From Bog-756 sp963699055 (GTDB lineage: Bacteria > Actinomycetota > Acidimicrobiia > Acidimicrobiales > RAAP-2): a stretch of 64,000 bases of DNA. Below the pieces are notes generated by a model. That model was not told where the DNA came from. It did not search any database and saw nothing but the letters and a program-made list of their open reading frames with translations. This document shows, one piece after another, positions 43,938 through 52,364 of the stretch. Made by a program: the position numbers and the translations under genes. The stretch spans positions 1 to 64,000 of the forward strand of contig CAVOTA010000001.1 of the NCBI GenBank assembly GCA_963699055.1. Direction: 5' to 3'. Each line of letters opens with the position of its first letter. Within the stretch, counting starts at the first letter, position 1.

Positions 43938-44855
43938 GTGTCCGCAGCACAGCAGACGTCCTCGGGGACGACACGGGACGAGGCGGGCCCGACCATCGGG
44001 GTGATCGGCCTGGGCGCCATCGGCGACGGTGTCGCCACCAGCGTCCTCGCCGCCGGGCTCCCGCTCGTGGTGTGCGACGTGCGGTCCGAGGCCACCGACC
44101 GCCACGCGGACCGTGCGACCGTCGCCGTGTCGCCGGCCGACGTGGCCCGTCTGGCCGACGTCGTCGTGGTGGCGGTGGTCGACGACGCACAGGTCCACGC
44201 CGTGCTGTCGGGCCCGGACGGCGCACTGGCCGCGGGGGGTCCCGCCACCACGTTCGTGGTGGTGAGCACCATCACCACCGAGTGCGTGCACGCCGTCGGC
44301 GCCGAGGCTTCCGCCCTCGGGGTGCCGATCGTGGACTGCGGGGTGAGCGGCGGTCCCTCGGCGGCGGCCACCGGCAAGCTCGTCTGCATGGCAGGGGGCG
44401 ATCCCGACGTCATCGCCGGTCTGGCGCCCCTGTTCGACGCCATGGGCTCGCTCACGGTCACCATGGGGTCGTTCGGCACCGGGCTGGCGGCCAAGCTGGC
44501 CCGCAACCTGGTGCAGTACGGCAGTTGGCTGGCCGCCTACGAGGCCCAGGTGCTGGCCGAGGCGGCGGGGATCGAGCTGTCCAAGCTGGCCCAGGTGATC
44601 CGGGCGAGCGACGCCCTGATCGGCGGGGCCTCGACCCTGATGTTCCGGCCCACGGTGGCGCCGTTCACCGACGCCGACGACAAGGGGTTCGTGGGGGCCA
44701 TGCAGGCCGGTGCCGCCCTGGCCCACAAGGACCTGCGGGCGGCGCTGGCGATGGCCGGCGACCTCGACGTCGAGCTTCCGCTGGCGGCCATGACCGACGA
44801 GCGGTGCGACGACATCTTCGGCGTGCGCACCGTCAACGAGGAGGACGGACGATGA
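43938..44855 (+). CDS. Beta-hydroxyacid dehydrogenase, Rv0770-like
   Basis: A 305-residue 3-hydroxyisobutyrate-dehydrogenase-family enzyme. The Rossmann motif is GVIGLGAIGDGVATSVLAAG (GLGAIG at 24-29). The substrate motif reads VDCGVSGGPSAAATGKLVCM, and the catalytic Lys region is GTGLAAKLARNLVQYGSWLA. It oxidises a 3-hydroxy acid with NAD(P). GTG at 43938 follows ACGGGGGG; a TTG at 43914 would lie in the operator. Gene order matches the divergent arm of the M. tuberculosis CYP51 locus (Rv0770). Its stop overlaps the next start (ATGA). Confidence 0.9.
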   Translation: MSAAQQTSSGTTRDEAGPTIGVIGLGAIGDGVATSVLAAGLPLVVCDVRSEATDRHADRATVAVSPADVARLADVVVVAVVDDAQVHAVLSGPDGALAAGGPATTFVVVSTITTECVHAVGAEASALGVPIVDCGVSGGPSAAATGKLVCMAGGDPDVIAGLAPLFDAMGSLTVTMGSFGTGLAAKLARNLVQYGSWLAAYEAQVLAEAAGIELSKLAQVIRASDALIGGASTLMFRPTVAPFTDADDKGFVGAMQAGAALAHKDLRAALAMAGDLDVELPLAAMTDERCDDIFGVRTVNEEDGR

Positions 44856-46333
44856 CCACGACCACCAGCGGCCCGGCAGCCGGGGAGGAGCGTCTGCTGA
44901 TCGACGGCGAGCTCCGGCCCGCCCGTTCGGGCCGGGTCTTCGAGACCTCCAATCCGGCGACCGGTGAGGTGCTGGGGGTGGCCGCCGACGGCGACGCCGC
45001 CGACATGGACGACGCCATCGGCGCGGCCCGGCGGGCGTTCGACACCACCGGCTGGTCGACCGACGTGGCACGCCGGGTGGCCGGCCTCCGCCAGCTGCAG
45101 CAGGCGTTCGAGCGCAACGCCGACGCCATCCGGGCCATGACGGTGGCGGAGACGGGCTCGCCCCTGTCGTTCACCTACTCCGCCCAGCTCGACACCCCGG
45201 TCGGGGGACTCGGGTGGGTGGCCGACCTGGCCGAGTCCTACGAGTGGGAGACCGACCTGGGCGACGCCGCGCCGCTCGGGATCCCCTCGCACCGCTGGGT
45301 GCGCCGGGAGGCGACCGGCGTGGTCGGCGCCATCACCCCGTGGAACGTGCCCCACCAGATCAACCTCGCCAAGCTCGGTCCGGCGCTGGCCGCCGGCAAC
45401 ACCGTCGTGCTCAAGCCGGCGCCCGACACCCCCTGGTGCGCCACCGTGCTCGGCCGGCTCATCGCCGAGGAGACGGACATCCCGCCCGGCGTGGTCAACA
45501 TCGTCGCGTCGTCGGACCACGCCCTGGGAGCGATCCTGTCCACCGACCCCCGTGTCGACCAGGTCAGCTTCACCGGCTCCACCGCCACCGGCCGCAAGGT
45601 CATGGCGTCGGCCGCCGAGACCATCAAGAAGGTCTTCCTGGAGCTCGGCGGCAAGTCGGCGTTCGTGATCCTGGACGACGCCGACCTGCGCGGGGCGTGC
45701 GCCACCGCCGCCTTCACCGTGTGCACGCACGCCGGGCAGGGGTGCGCCATCACCACCCGGCTCCTCGTCCCCCGGTCGCGCTTCGACGAGGCGGTGGAGT
45801 CGACGGCCAAGGTGATGTCCATGCTGCCCGCCGCCGACCCGACCGACCCCGGGACCATGTGCGGGCCGCTGATCAGCGCCCGCCAACGCGACCGGGTGGA
45901 GGGCTATCTGCGGCTCGCCATGGAGGAGGGCGGCAGCTTCGCCCTCGGCGGAGGCCGCCCCGAGGGACTCGACGCCGGGTACTTCGTGGAGCCGACCCTG
46001 ATCGTGGGAGTACCCAACTCGTCGCGGGTGGCCCAGGAGGAGATCTTCGGGCCGGTGCTGGTGGTCATCCCCCACGACGGCGACGACGACGCGGTGGCAC
46101 TGGCCAACGACTCGGCCTACGGACTGTCCGGGTCGGTGTGGGGCGGCGACCGGGAGCGGGCGGTCGGTGTGGCCAACCGCATCCGCACCGGCACCGTCGG
46201 GGTCAACGGCGGTCTGTGGTTCAGTCCCGACATGCCCTTCGGCGGGTACCGTCAGTCGGGTGTGGGGCGCGAGTCCGGTGTGGCAGGGTTCGAGGAGTAC
46301 CTGGAGACCAAGTCCCTGGCGGAGCCGGCGTGA
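44852..46333 (+). CDS. Aldehyde dehydrogenase, Rv0768 (aldA)-like
   Basis: A 493-residue NAD-dependent aldehyde dehydrogenase. Motifs: GAITPWNVPHQINLAKLGPA, FTGSTATGRKV, LELGGKSAFVILDDAD with the general base Glu, and CTHAGQGCAITTRL with the catalytic Cys, then EEIFGPVLVVIPHDGDDDAV. The end is GVGRESGVAGFEEYLETKSL. It would oxidise an aldehyde from P450 or alcohol dehydrogenase chemistry to an acid. ATGA overlap with the preceding dehydrogenase. Confidence 0.94.
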   Translation: MTTTTSGPAAGEERLLIDGELRPARSGRVFETSNPATGEVLGVAADGDAADMDDAIGAARRAFDTTGWSTDVARRVAGLRQLQQAFERNADAIRAMTVAETGSPLSFTYSAQLDTPVGGLGWVADLAESYEWETDLGDAAPLGIPSHRWVRREATGVVGAITPWNVPHQINLAKLGPALAAGNTVVLKPAPDTPWCATVLGRLIAEETDIPPGVVNIVASSDHALGAILSTDPRVDQVSFTGSTATGRKVMASAAETIKKVFLELGGKSAFVILDDADLRGACATAAFTVCTHAGQGCAITTRLLVPRSRFDEAVESTAKVMSMLPAADPTDPGTMCGPLISARQRDRVEGYLRLAMEEGGSFALGGGRPEGLDAGYFVEPTLIVGVPNSSRVAQEEIFGPVLVVIPHDGDDDAVALANDSAYGLSGSVWGGDRERAVGVANRIRTGTVGVNGGLWFSPDMPFGGYRQSGVGRESGVAGFEEYLETKSLAEPA

Positions 46334-46375
46334 ACGGTCCCGACCGACGGCCATCACGCAGAGGAGCGACGCACC

Positions 46376-46786
46376 ATGGCTGACCCGAAGGACGCACGCA
46401 CCGCCGGCCGGGCGAAGATGCAGGAGGTCTACGGCTTCAGCGTGGACCCCGACGACGTCGAGGGACCCTACGTCGACGTCACCGTCGACCACCTCTTCGG
46501 GGCCATCTGGACGAGGGAGGCACTCGGGATCCGGGACCGCCGCCTGGCCACGATCGGGGTGATCGCCGCCCAGGGGGTGCCGGAGCTCCTCGAGGTCCAG
46601 TTCGACGCCGCCCTGGAGCGTGGTGAGCTGACCGAGGAGCAGGTACGCGAGCTCGTCCTCCACCTCACCCACTACATCGGCTGGCCGCTGTCGACCGGGA
46701 TGAGCGGCGCCGCCGAGCGGGTGATCGCCCGCCGCCGCAAGGCGGCCGCAGCCGCCGAGTCCACCACCGAGGAGTCCCGACCATGA
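46376..46786 (+). CDS. Carboxymuconolactone decarboxylase family protein, Rv0771-like
   Basis: A 136-residue AhpD/CMD-fold protein: RRLATIGVIAAQGVPELLEV followed by LTEEQVRELVLHLTHYIGWP. It lacks the CxxC of AhpD peroxidases, so it belongs with the decarboxylase-like or ligand-binding branch. Rv0771 in the M. tuberculosis cluster is the same type. GAGGAG lies 9 bases before the ATG. It overlaps the next SDR by ATGA. Confidence 0.9.
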   Translation: MADPKDARTAGRAKMQEVYGFSVDPDDVEGPYVDVTVDHLFGAIWTREALGIRDRRLATIGVIAAQGVPELLEVQFDAALERGELTEEQVRELVLHLTHYIGWPLSTGMSGAAERVIARRRKAAAAAESTTEESRP

Positions 46787-47559
46787 CCGACGCCGTGCCC
46801 ACCACCACCTTCGACTTCACCGGCAAGGTGGCCATCGTCACCGGCTCCGCCGGGGGGATCGGCCAGGCCTACGCCGAGGCGCTGGCCGCAGCCGGTGCCT
46901 CGGTCGTCGTCGCCGACATCGACGCCGACAGGGCACAGGCCGTGGCCGCGGGGATCCGCGCCGGCGGCGGTTCGGCCCTCGGTGTGGCCGTCGACGTGGC
47001 CGACCCGCCGTCGGCCGAGGCCATGGCGGCGGCCACGGTCGCCGAGTTCGGCGGGATCGACTTCCTGGTCAACAACGCCGCCATCTTCGGCGGCATGAAG
47101 TTGGACCTGCTGCTCACGGTCGACTGGGAGTACCTGAACCGGTTCCTGTCGGTCAACATGCTCGGCGCCCTCAACTGCGTCCGGGCCTGCTACCCGGCGA
47201 TGAAGGAGCGGGGCGGCGGTGCGATCGTCAACCAGTCATCCACCGCCGCCTACATGTACGCCGGGTTCTACGGACTGGCCAAGGCCGGGGTGAACTCGAT
47301 CACCCAGCAGATGGCCCACGAGCTCGGCGGGTCCAACATCCGCACCAACGCCATCGCCCCAGGACCGACCGACACCGAGGCGTCGCGCACCGTGGTGCCG
47401 GACGCCTTCATGCAGCCGATCCTGGCCGGCCTCGCCCTCAAGCGGATGGGCCAGCCCTCGGACCTCGTGGGCATGTGCCTGTTCCTCCTGTCCGACGAGG
47501 CGTCGTGGATCACCGGGCACGTCTTCAACGTCGACGGTGGCCAGGTGGTGCGACCGTGA
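46783..47559 (+). CDS. Short-chain dehydrogenase, Rv0769-like
   Basis: A 258-residue classical SDR. TGSAGGIGQAYAEALAAAGA binds cofactor, NNAAIFGGMK follows, the catalytic Ser is in VNQSSTAAYMYAGFYG, and Tyr/Lys in FYGLAKAGVNSITQQMAHEL. The C terminus is a standard DEASWITGHVFNVDGGQ. It could oxidise a sterol-type hydroxyl or reduce a ketone. Rv0769 is the counterpart in gene content, though the order of the four divergent genes differs slightly from M. tuberculosis. Confidence 0.93.
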   Translation: MTDAVPTTTFDFTGKVAIVTGSAGGIGQAYAEALAAAGASVVVADIDADRAQAVAAGIRAGGGSALGVAVDVADPPSAEAMAAATVAEFGGIDFLVNNAAIFGGMKLDLLLTVDWEYLNRFLSVNMLGALNCVRACYPAMKERGGGAIVNQSSTAAYMYAGFYGLAKAGVNSITQQMAHELGGSNIRTNAIAPGPTDTEASRTVVPDAFMQPILAGLALKRMGQPSDLVGMCLFLLSDEASWITGHVFNVDGGQVVRP

Positions 47560-47578
47560 CGAGCCGTCGGGCGGTCGG

Positions 47579-48349
47579 GTGACCGCCGACGACCACCGGG
47601 TCGAATTGGAGTTCGTCGACGGTGTCCTGGTGCTCGCCTTCGACCGGCCCGAGGCGCGCAACGCCTTCGACTCGGCCATGTACCGTGCCGTCGCCGGCGC
47701 CCTGTCCGGCGCCCTCGGCGACGACGAGGTCCACGCCGTGGTGCTGTGCGGCCGGGGCAAGGCCTTCACCTCCGGTCAGGACCTGCGCGAGATGGTGGCG
47801 ATCGCCACGGGCGACACGGCCGCCGGCACGGGCCTCGGGTTCCAGGAGCTGCTGGACCTGCTCCAGCGCTTCGACAAGCCGCTCCTGGCCGCCGTGCACG
47901 GTGTCGGGATGGGCCTCGGCTGCTCGATCCTCGGGCACGTGGACCTGGTGCTCATGGACGAGGGCGCCCGGCTGCGGGTGCCCTTCGCCGAGATGGGCGT
48001 GCCGCCCGAGGCCGGCTCCAGCGTGCTCCTGCCGACCCGGATGGGATGGCAGCAGGCGTCGGCCGCCCTGCTGGCCTCCGAGTGGATCAGCGCCGAGACG
48101 GCGGTGGCCTCGGGACTGGCCCTGCGGACGTGTCCCGAGGGGACGGTCCTGGCGGAGACCCTCGAGCTCGCCCGCACCATCGCGTCGTTCCCGCCCCACG
48201 CCACCCGTCAGATCAAACGCCTGATGCTGGCCGGGCGGGGGAGTGCGGTGGCCGACGCCCGGAGCCGCGAGGAGGCGGCGTTCGCCGCACTGTTCGCCGA
48301 CCCGTCGGTCAATCCGGGGGCGCAGCTGGCCGCCGGGCTCGGGGACTGA
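47579..48349 (+). CDS. Enoyl-CoA hydratase/isomerase family protein
   Basis: A 256-residue crotonase. LVLAFDRPEARNAFDSAMYR begins the fold, GKAFTSGQDLREM forms one half of the oxyanion hole, and AAVHGVGMGLGCSILGHVDL the other. FAEMGVPPEAGSSVLLPTRM places the Glu expected for hydration or isomerisation, but the second Glu is not obvious. GTG start 19 bases after the SDR stop. It extends the operon beyond the part shared with mycobacteria and suggests CoA-ester degradation. Confidence 0.9.
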   Translation: MTADDHRVELEFVDGVLVLAFDRPEARNAFDSAMYRAVAGALSGALGDDEVHAVVLCGRGKAFTSGQDLREMVAIATGDTAAGTGLGFQELLDLLQRFDKPLLAAVHGVGMGLGCSILGHVDLVLMDEGARLRVPFAEMGVPPEAGSSVLLPTRMGWQQASAALLASEWISAETAVASGLALRTCPEGTVLAETLELARTIASFPPHATRQIKRLMLAGRGSAVADARSREEAAFAALFADPSVNPGAQLAAGLGD

Positions 48350-48354
48350 ACGCC

Positions 48355-49209
48355 GTGCGTCTCGGGATCACCTGTTTCCTGACCGACCGCGACCTGCCCC
48401 CGGCCGAGCTGGCCACGGCGGCCGAGGAGCGCGGCTTCACCTCGTTGTTCCTTCCCGAGCACACCCACCTGCCGGTGCGGGCCGACACCCCGCCGGCGCT
48501 GGTCGAAGGGGTGCGGGCCGACGACTACCGGCGCAGCCTGGACCCGTTCGTGGCGCTGGCCACCACCGTGCCGGTGACCATGCAGCTGGCCCTCGGGACC
48601 GGCGTCGTACTGGCCGCCCAGCACGACCCCATCGTGCTGGCCAAGCAGGTGGCCACCCTCGACCACCTGAGCGGCGGGCGGGCCGTCCTCGGCATCGGCT
48701 TCGGCTGGAACCGCGCCGAGGCGGCCGACCACGGCGTCGACTTCGTCGTCCGACGCCGGGTGGCACGGGACCACGTCCGCTGCATGCAGGTGCTGTGGCG
48801 CGAGGAGGTGGCCGAGTACCACGGGGAGTTCGTCGACCTCGAGCCGTGCTTCAGCTGGCCGAAGCCGGTGCGGGGCCGGGTGCCGGTCCTCCTGGGCGGT
48901 GCCGCCACCGAGGGGAACTTCGCCGCCGTCGCCGAGTACGGCGACGGGTGGATGCCCATCGGCGGTTCGGGCCTGGCCGAGGCGATCCCGCAGCTGCGCC
49001 GGGTCTTCGAGGACGCCGGACGGGACCCGGAAGAGGCCCGCGTGCTCCCGTTCGGGACCATCCCCACCGAGGCCAAGCTCGACCACTTCGCCGGGCTAGG
49101 CGTGGAGGAGGTCGTCCTGCGGGTCCCCGGGGGCGACCGTTCGGCAGTGCTGTCGTCGCTCGACGCCTACGCGGGCCACGTCGAGCGGTTCGGGGGCCAC
49201 CATGGGTGA
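48355..49209 (+). CDS. LLM-class F420-dependent oxidoreductase
   Basis: A 284-residue luciferase-like enzyme of the TIGR03619 group. VRLGITCFLTDRDLPPAELA opens the barrel, then SLFLPEHTHLPVRADTP, VTMQLALGTGVVLAAQHDP and LSGGRAVLGIGFGWNRAEAA. The last forms the cofactor phosphate loop. It differs clearly from the LLM enzyme at 5138. The start is GTG, 5 bases after the hydratase stop, and the end overlaps the next gene by 8 bases. Confidence 0.9.
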   Translation: MRLGITCFLTDRDLPPAELATAAEERGFTSLFLPEHTHLPVRADTPPALVEGVRADDYRRSLDPFVALATTVPVTMQLALGTGVVLAAQHDPIVLAKQVATLDHLSGGRAVLGIGFGWNRAEAADHGVDFVVRRRVARDHVRCMQVLWREEVAEYHGEFVDLEPCFSWPKPVRGRVPVLLGGAATEGNFAAVAEYGDGWMPIGGSGLAEAIPQLRRVFEDAGRDPEEARVLPFGTIPTEAKLDHFAGLGVEEVVLRVPGGDRSAVLSSLDAYAGHVERFGGHHG

Positions 49210-49894
49210 CGAGGGGACCCGGCGACCCGGGCCGCCCGGCCGACCGTGGAGCGGGGGCGGGCGCGAGGAACTGGCCGCCGCCGTGCGCCGGCTGATGCAG
49301 CTGACGGTGACGTCGGCGCCGCCACCGGGACTGCTGTACCAGGTGGCTGCCGGCGTGGAGACCCTGTCCGACACGCTCGAGTTCGCCGTCCCCGACGACA
49401 CCGGGCCGGTGCCCCGGTTCGGTGGGTACGACGAGGACGTCGAGGAGCGCGGCAACCTCACCGACTCGATGCCGTTCGACATGGTGGTCGGTCCGTGCAA
49501 CCCGCTGGCCCCGCCGATCGAGCTGTGGTTCGAGCCGCCGCTGGCCAAGGGGCGCGTGGTGTTCACCCCGACCTACGAGGGGGCTCCCGGGTGGGTGCAC
49601 GGGGCGGCCCTGGCGGCGGCCTTCGACATCATCCTCACGGCGGGCAACGTGGTGGCGGACGCAGCGGGCCCGACCGTCGAGCTGACCGTGCGCTACCGGC
49701 GCCCGACCCTGATCGGCGTCGAGTCGTTGTTCGAGGCGGAGGTGACCGAGCTCACGGAACGCCGTACCCACAGCCGTGGCGTGCTGACCCAGCAGGGGAA
49801 GGTCTGCGTCGAGGCCGAGGGCGAGTTCGTCAACATCGATCAGGACAAGGTCGCCGCCCTGCACCGGATGCGTACCCGGCACGAGGAGGGGTGA
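49202..49894 (+). CDS. PaaI-type hot-dog thioesterase
   Basis: A 230-residue protein whose second half is a hot-dog: EGAPGWVHGAALAAAFDIIL (helix with HG-Ala-Ala and the acidic Asp typical of PaaI enzymes) followed by VELTVRYRRPTLIGVESLFE. The first half is less conserved. It would hydrolyse acyl-CoA. It closes the divergent operon, overlapping the LLM gene by 8 bases. A second, unrelated thioesterase stands on the other side of the cluster at 38069. Confidence 0.85.
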   Translation: MGDEGTRRPGPPGRPWSGGGREELAAAVRRLMQLTVTSAPPPGLLYQVAAGVETLSDTLEFAVPDDTGPVPRFGGYDEDVEERGNLTDSMPFDMVVGPCNPLAPPIELWFEPPLAKGRVVFTPTYEGAPGWVHGAALAAAFDIILTAGNVVADAAGPTVELTVRYRRPTLIGVESLFEAEVTELTERRTHSRGVLTQQGKVCVEAEGEFVNIDQDKVAALHRMRTRHEEG

Positions 49895-49926
49895 GCGGCT
49901 GCCGCGCGGCGGCCGTCGGGATTCTC

Positions 49927-49932
49927 TAGAGT
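49927..49932 (+). promoter_or_regulatory. Possible -10 of the binding-protein gene
   Basis: TAGAGT in a short AT-rich break after the thioesterase stop. It would give a leader of about 65 bases ending in AAGGGGGAG before the ATG at 50006. No clear -35. Confidence 0.35.
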
Positions 49933-50005
49933 TCCAGTCGTCGCATCACGCCGGGGGGACAGGTCGACGACCTGCCGGTGCAACCATCACAAGGGGGAGA
50001 CCACC

Positions 50006-51337
50006 ATGACCCGAGTGCTGCAGCGTTCCACGCGGGGGCGCCGACGGCGGGCCGGCGCACTGGCGACGGCGGGCCTGGTCCTGGCGGCCACGCTCACCGC
50101 CTGCTCGTCCACCAGTCCGACGACGACGCCGACGACGGCGTCCGGCGGCTCGGGCGGCACGTCGTCCATCCCGGCGGCGGCCTTCAGCGACACCACCGGG
50201 CTCACCGCCGACACGGTCACCGTCGGCAACGTGTCCACGCTCTACGCCGGCCTGTTCAAGGGTGCCCTCGTCGGGACCCAGGCCTACGCCGCCTACGTGA
50301 ACTCGACCGGCGGACTGAACGGCCGCAAGGTGCTGGTCGACTCGTACGACGACGGGTACCAGGGTGCGCCCAACAAGCAGGAGACCGAGCAGGTCGCCCA
50401 GAAGGACTTCGCCGCCGTCGGCGGCTTCTCCCTCCAGGACAGCTACGGCGAGACCGTGCTCGCCGCCGATCCGTCGGTGCCCAACGTCACCGTGTCCCTC
50501 GACCAGGCGGCCGGCGACCTGCCCAACAGCTTCAGTCCCGACCCCGCCGCGATCGGCTGGCCCACCGGCGGGCTCCTGTACTTCAAGTCCAAGTATCCGT
50601 CCGACGTGAAGCACGCGGCATCGCTCGTGGCCGACCAGCCGTCCGCCATCACCAAGTGGGGGGGCGAGAAGGCCGCCATGGAGGCGGTGGGCTACGACGT
50701 CGTCTACGACCAGCAGTTCGACATCACCACCACGGACTTCACCCAGTACGTGCTCGCCATGAAGCAGGACGGGGTGAAGATCCTCTTCCTCGACCAGATG
50801 CCCGAGAACTACGCGGCCGCGGTGGTGAAGGCCCTCAACCAGCAGGACTACCACCCGGTGGTGGTCTTCGGCGCCTCGACCTACTCGGAACAGCTGGTCC
50901 CCGACTCGGGCGGGGCGGCGGCCACACAGGGGGACTACCTCTACCAGCTGACACCGCTCTACCTGGGCGAGGACGCGGGGGTGCTGCCCTCGGTCAGCAC
51001 CTTCCTCACCTGGGTGCAGAAGGCGTCGCCCGGATTCAAGCCCGACCTGTACACGTTGTTCGGGTGGCTGTCGGCCCAGCTCTTCGCCCAGGCGTTCTCG
51101 GCGGCCGGCAAGGACCCGACCCGGGGGAGCGTGCTCCAGCAGCTCCACAAGATCACCTCGTTCAACGGCAACTACCTGATCACCACCGGCAACCCGGCCG
51201 GCAAGGTGCCGGGCTACTGCTACGTGATGGCCCGGATCGACCAGGGGAAGATCCAACGGCTCGACGACCCTCCGGTCGACGGGCCGACCCACGGCTACCG
51301 CTGCGACGGCTCGTTCTACTACTACCCGCCGAAGTAG
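50006..51337 (+). CDS. ABC transporter substrate-binding lipoprotein, branched-chain amino acid type
   Basis: A 443-residue lipoprotein. The signal peptide has an Arg-rich start and a lipobox LTAC with Cys33. The mature part is a type I periplasmic-binding fold (Peripla_BP_6): VTVGNVSTLYAGLFKGALVG, AYVNSTGGLNGRKVLVDSYD, then VPNVTVSLDQAAGD and the second lobe GVKILFLDQMPENYAAAVV. No permease or ATPase genes are next to it, so it is an orphan receptor. It follows the P450-linked operon and might import a related compound; that link is only positional. Confidence 0.9.
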   Translation: MTRVLQRSTRGRRRRAGALATAGLVLAATLTACSSTSPTTTPTTASGGSGGTSSIPAAAFSDTTGLTADTVTVGNVSTLYAGLFKGALVGTQAYAAYVNSTGGLNGRKVLVDSYDDGYQGAPNKQETEQVAQKDFAAVGGFSLQDSYGETVLAADPSVPNVTVSLDQAAGDLPNSFSPDPAAIGWPTGGLLYFKSKYPSDVKHAASLVADQPSAITKWGGEKAAMEAVGYDVVYDQQFDITTTDFTQYVLAMKQDGVKILFLDQMPENYAAAVVKALNQQDYHPVVVFGASTYSEQLVPDSGGAAATQGDYLYQLTPLYLGEDAGVLPSVSTFLTWVQKASPGFKPDLYTLFGWLSAQLFAQAFSAAGKDPTRGSVLQQLHKITSFNGNYLITTGNPAGKVPGYCYVMARIDQGKIQRLDDPPVDGPTHGYRCDGSFYYYPPK

Positions 51338-51393
51338 CCGGCCGGTGCTGCCGCCGGCCCCGGGCTCCGGGTCCCGGGCGGTCGGCACCGTCG

Positions 51394-51406
51394 TAGGCTG
51401 ACGCCC
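51394..51406 (+). promoter_or_regulatory. Leaderless promoter of the SRAP gene
   Basis: TAGGCT (51394-51399), 7 bases, ATG at 51407. No LexA box is seen here. Confidence 0.5.
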
Positions 51407-52168
51407 ATGTGCGGACGGATCGCCCTCTACTCGGAGCCGGACTTCCTGGCCCGGGTCTTCGAGGCCCAGCTCGGCCTCGACCTCGACCCGGACGGACGGC
51501 CCAGCTGGAACATCGGGCCCATGCGGTCGGTGGTGGCCGTGGCCGACGTCCCCGACACCGGGGCGGGACCGGGGGAGGCCGACGCCGCGCCCCACGTGCA
51601 CCGCGAGCTCGGCCGGTACAAGTGGGGACTGGTGCCCTCGTGGGCCAAGGACCCGTCGATGGGCAACCGGACGTTCAACGCCCGGGCGGAGACGGTGGCG
51701 TCCAAGCCGTCGTTCCGCGCCGCCTTCACCGCCCGGCGCCTGGCCGTGGTGGCGGACGGCTTCTACGAGTGGAAGGCGGGGGAGGGTCGGACCAAGCAGC
51801 CGTACTACTTCACCCGCGCCGACGGCCGGCCGCTGGCACTGGCCGGCCTGTGGGAGCAGTGGTGGGGCGGACCCGGCAGCCCGGACGGCCCGGACGACGG
51901 AGGCGAGCGGCCGGCCATGCGCACGTGCACGGTGATCACCACCGGCGCGGGGCCCGACATGGGGGACATCCACCACCGGATGCCGGTGGTCCTCGAACCC
52001 GAGGTGCTCGAGGAGTGGCTCGACCCAGCCAACCGCGACAAGCCCGAGCTCGAGTCGCTGCTGGTCCCCTCCCCCCGAGGCACGCTGGTGCACCGGGCGG
52101 TGGGACGAGCGGTGGGCAACGTCCGCAACGATGGACCCGAGCTCATCGAGGAACTCGCCGACGACTGA
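51407..52168 (+). CDS. SOS response-associated peptidase (SRAP/HMCES, YedK-like)
   Basis: A 253-residue SRAP protein that shields abasic sites in single-stranded DNA by a covalent thiazolidine link. The required Cys2 is exposed after Met removal (MCGRIALYSEPDFLARVF). Other catalytic residues are in place: Asn91 in FNARAET, Glu121 in GFYEWK, His189 in DIHHRMPVVLEPE. Length fits the family. It is a single leaderless gene, not physically linked to the mutasome 34 kb away, and without an obvious LexA site. Confidence 0.95.
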   Translation: MCGRIALYSEPDFLARVFEAQLGLDLDPDGRPSWNIGPMRSVVAVADVPDTGAGPGEADAAPHVHRELGRYKWGLVPSWAKDPSMGNRTFNARAETVASKPSFRAAFTARRLAVVADGFYEWKAGEGRTKQPYYFTRADGRPLALAGLWEQWWGGPGSPDGPDDGGERPAMRTCTVITTGAGPDMGDIHHRMPVVLEPEVLEEWLDPANRDKPELESLLVPSPRGTLVHRAVGRAVGNVRNDGPELIEELADD

Positions 52169-52364
52169 CGCGTTCGCACCGGAGTCACTGCGTGATGCGC
52201 GCTCGGGACGGTCCGTGGCCGCACCGGTACCCACGGCGCGCAGTTGGTGCCTTGCGCGACGAATGGGTCCGTAAGCCTCTGGGAGCGGGCGACCGCAGGT
52301 CGCAGGATTGCCGCCAGGAGCACCGCCGAGGGCCGGCGTGCGACGGAGGAAGCGGGGCCGGGCG

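Noticed and set aside
51338..51406. LexA box before the SRAP gene
   Set aside because: No GAAC-N4-GTTC or close variant is found in this gap, although SRAP belongs to the damage response.
52169..52364. Riboswitch (c-di-GMP or ydaO type) ahead of the secreted protein
   Set aside because: The region was read for the conserved cores of these classes and none is present; only weak GC hairpins are seen.
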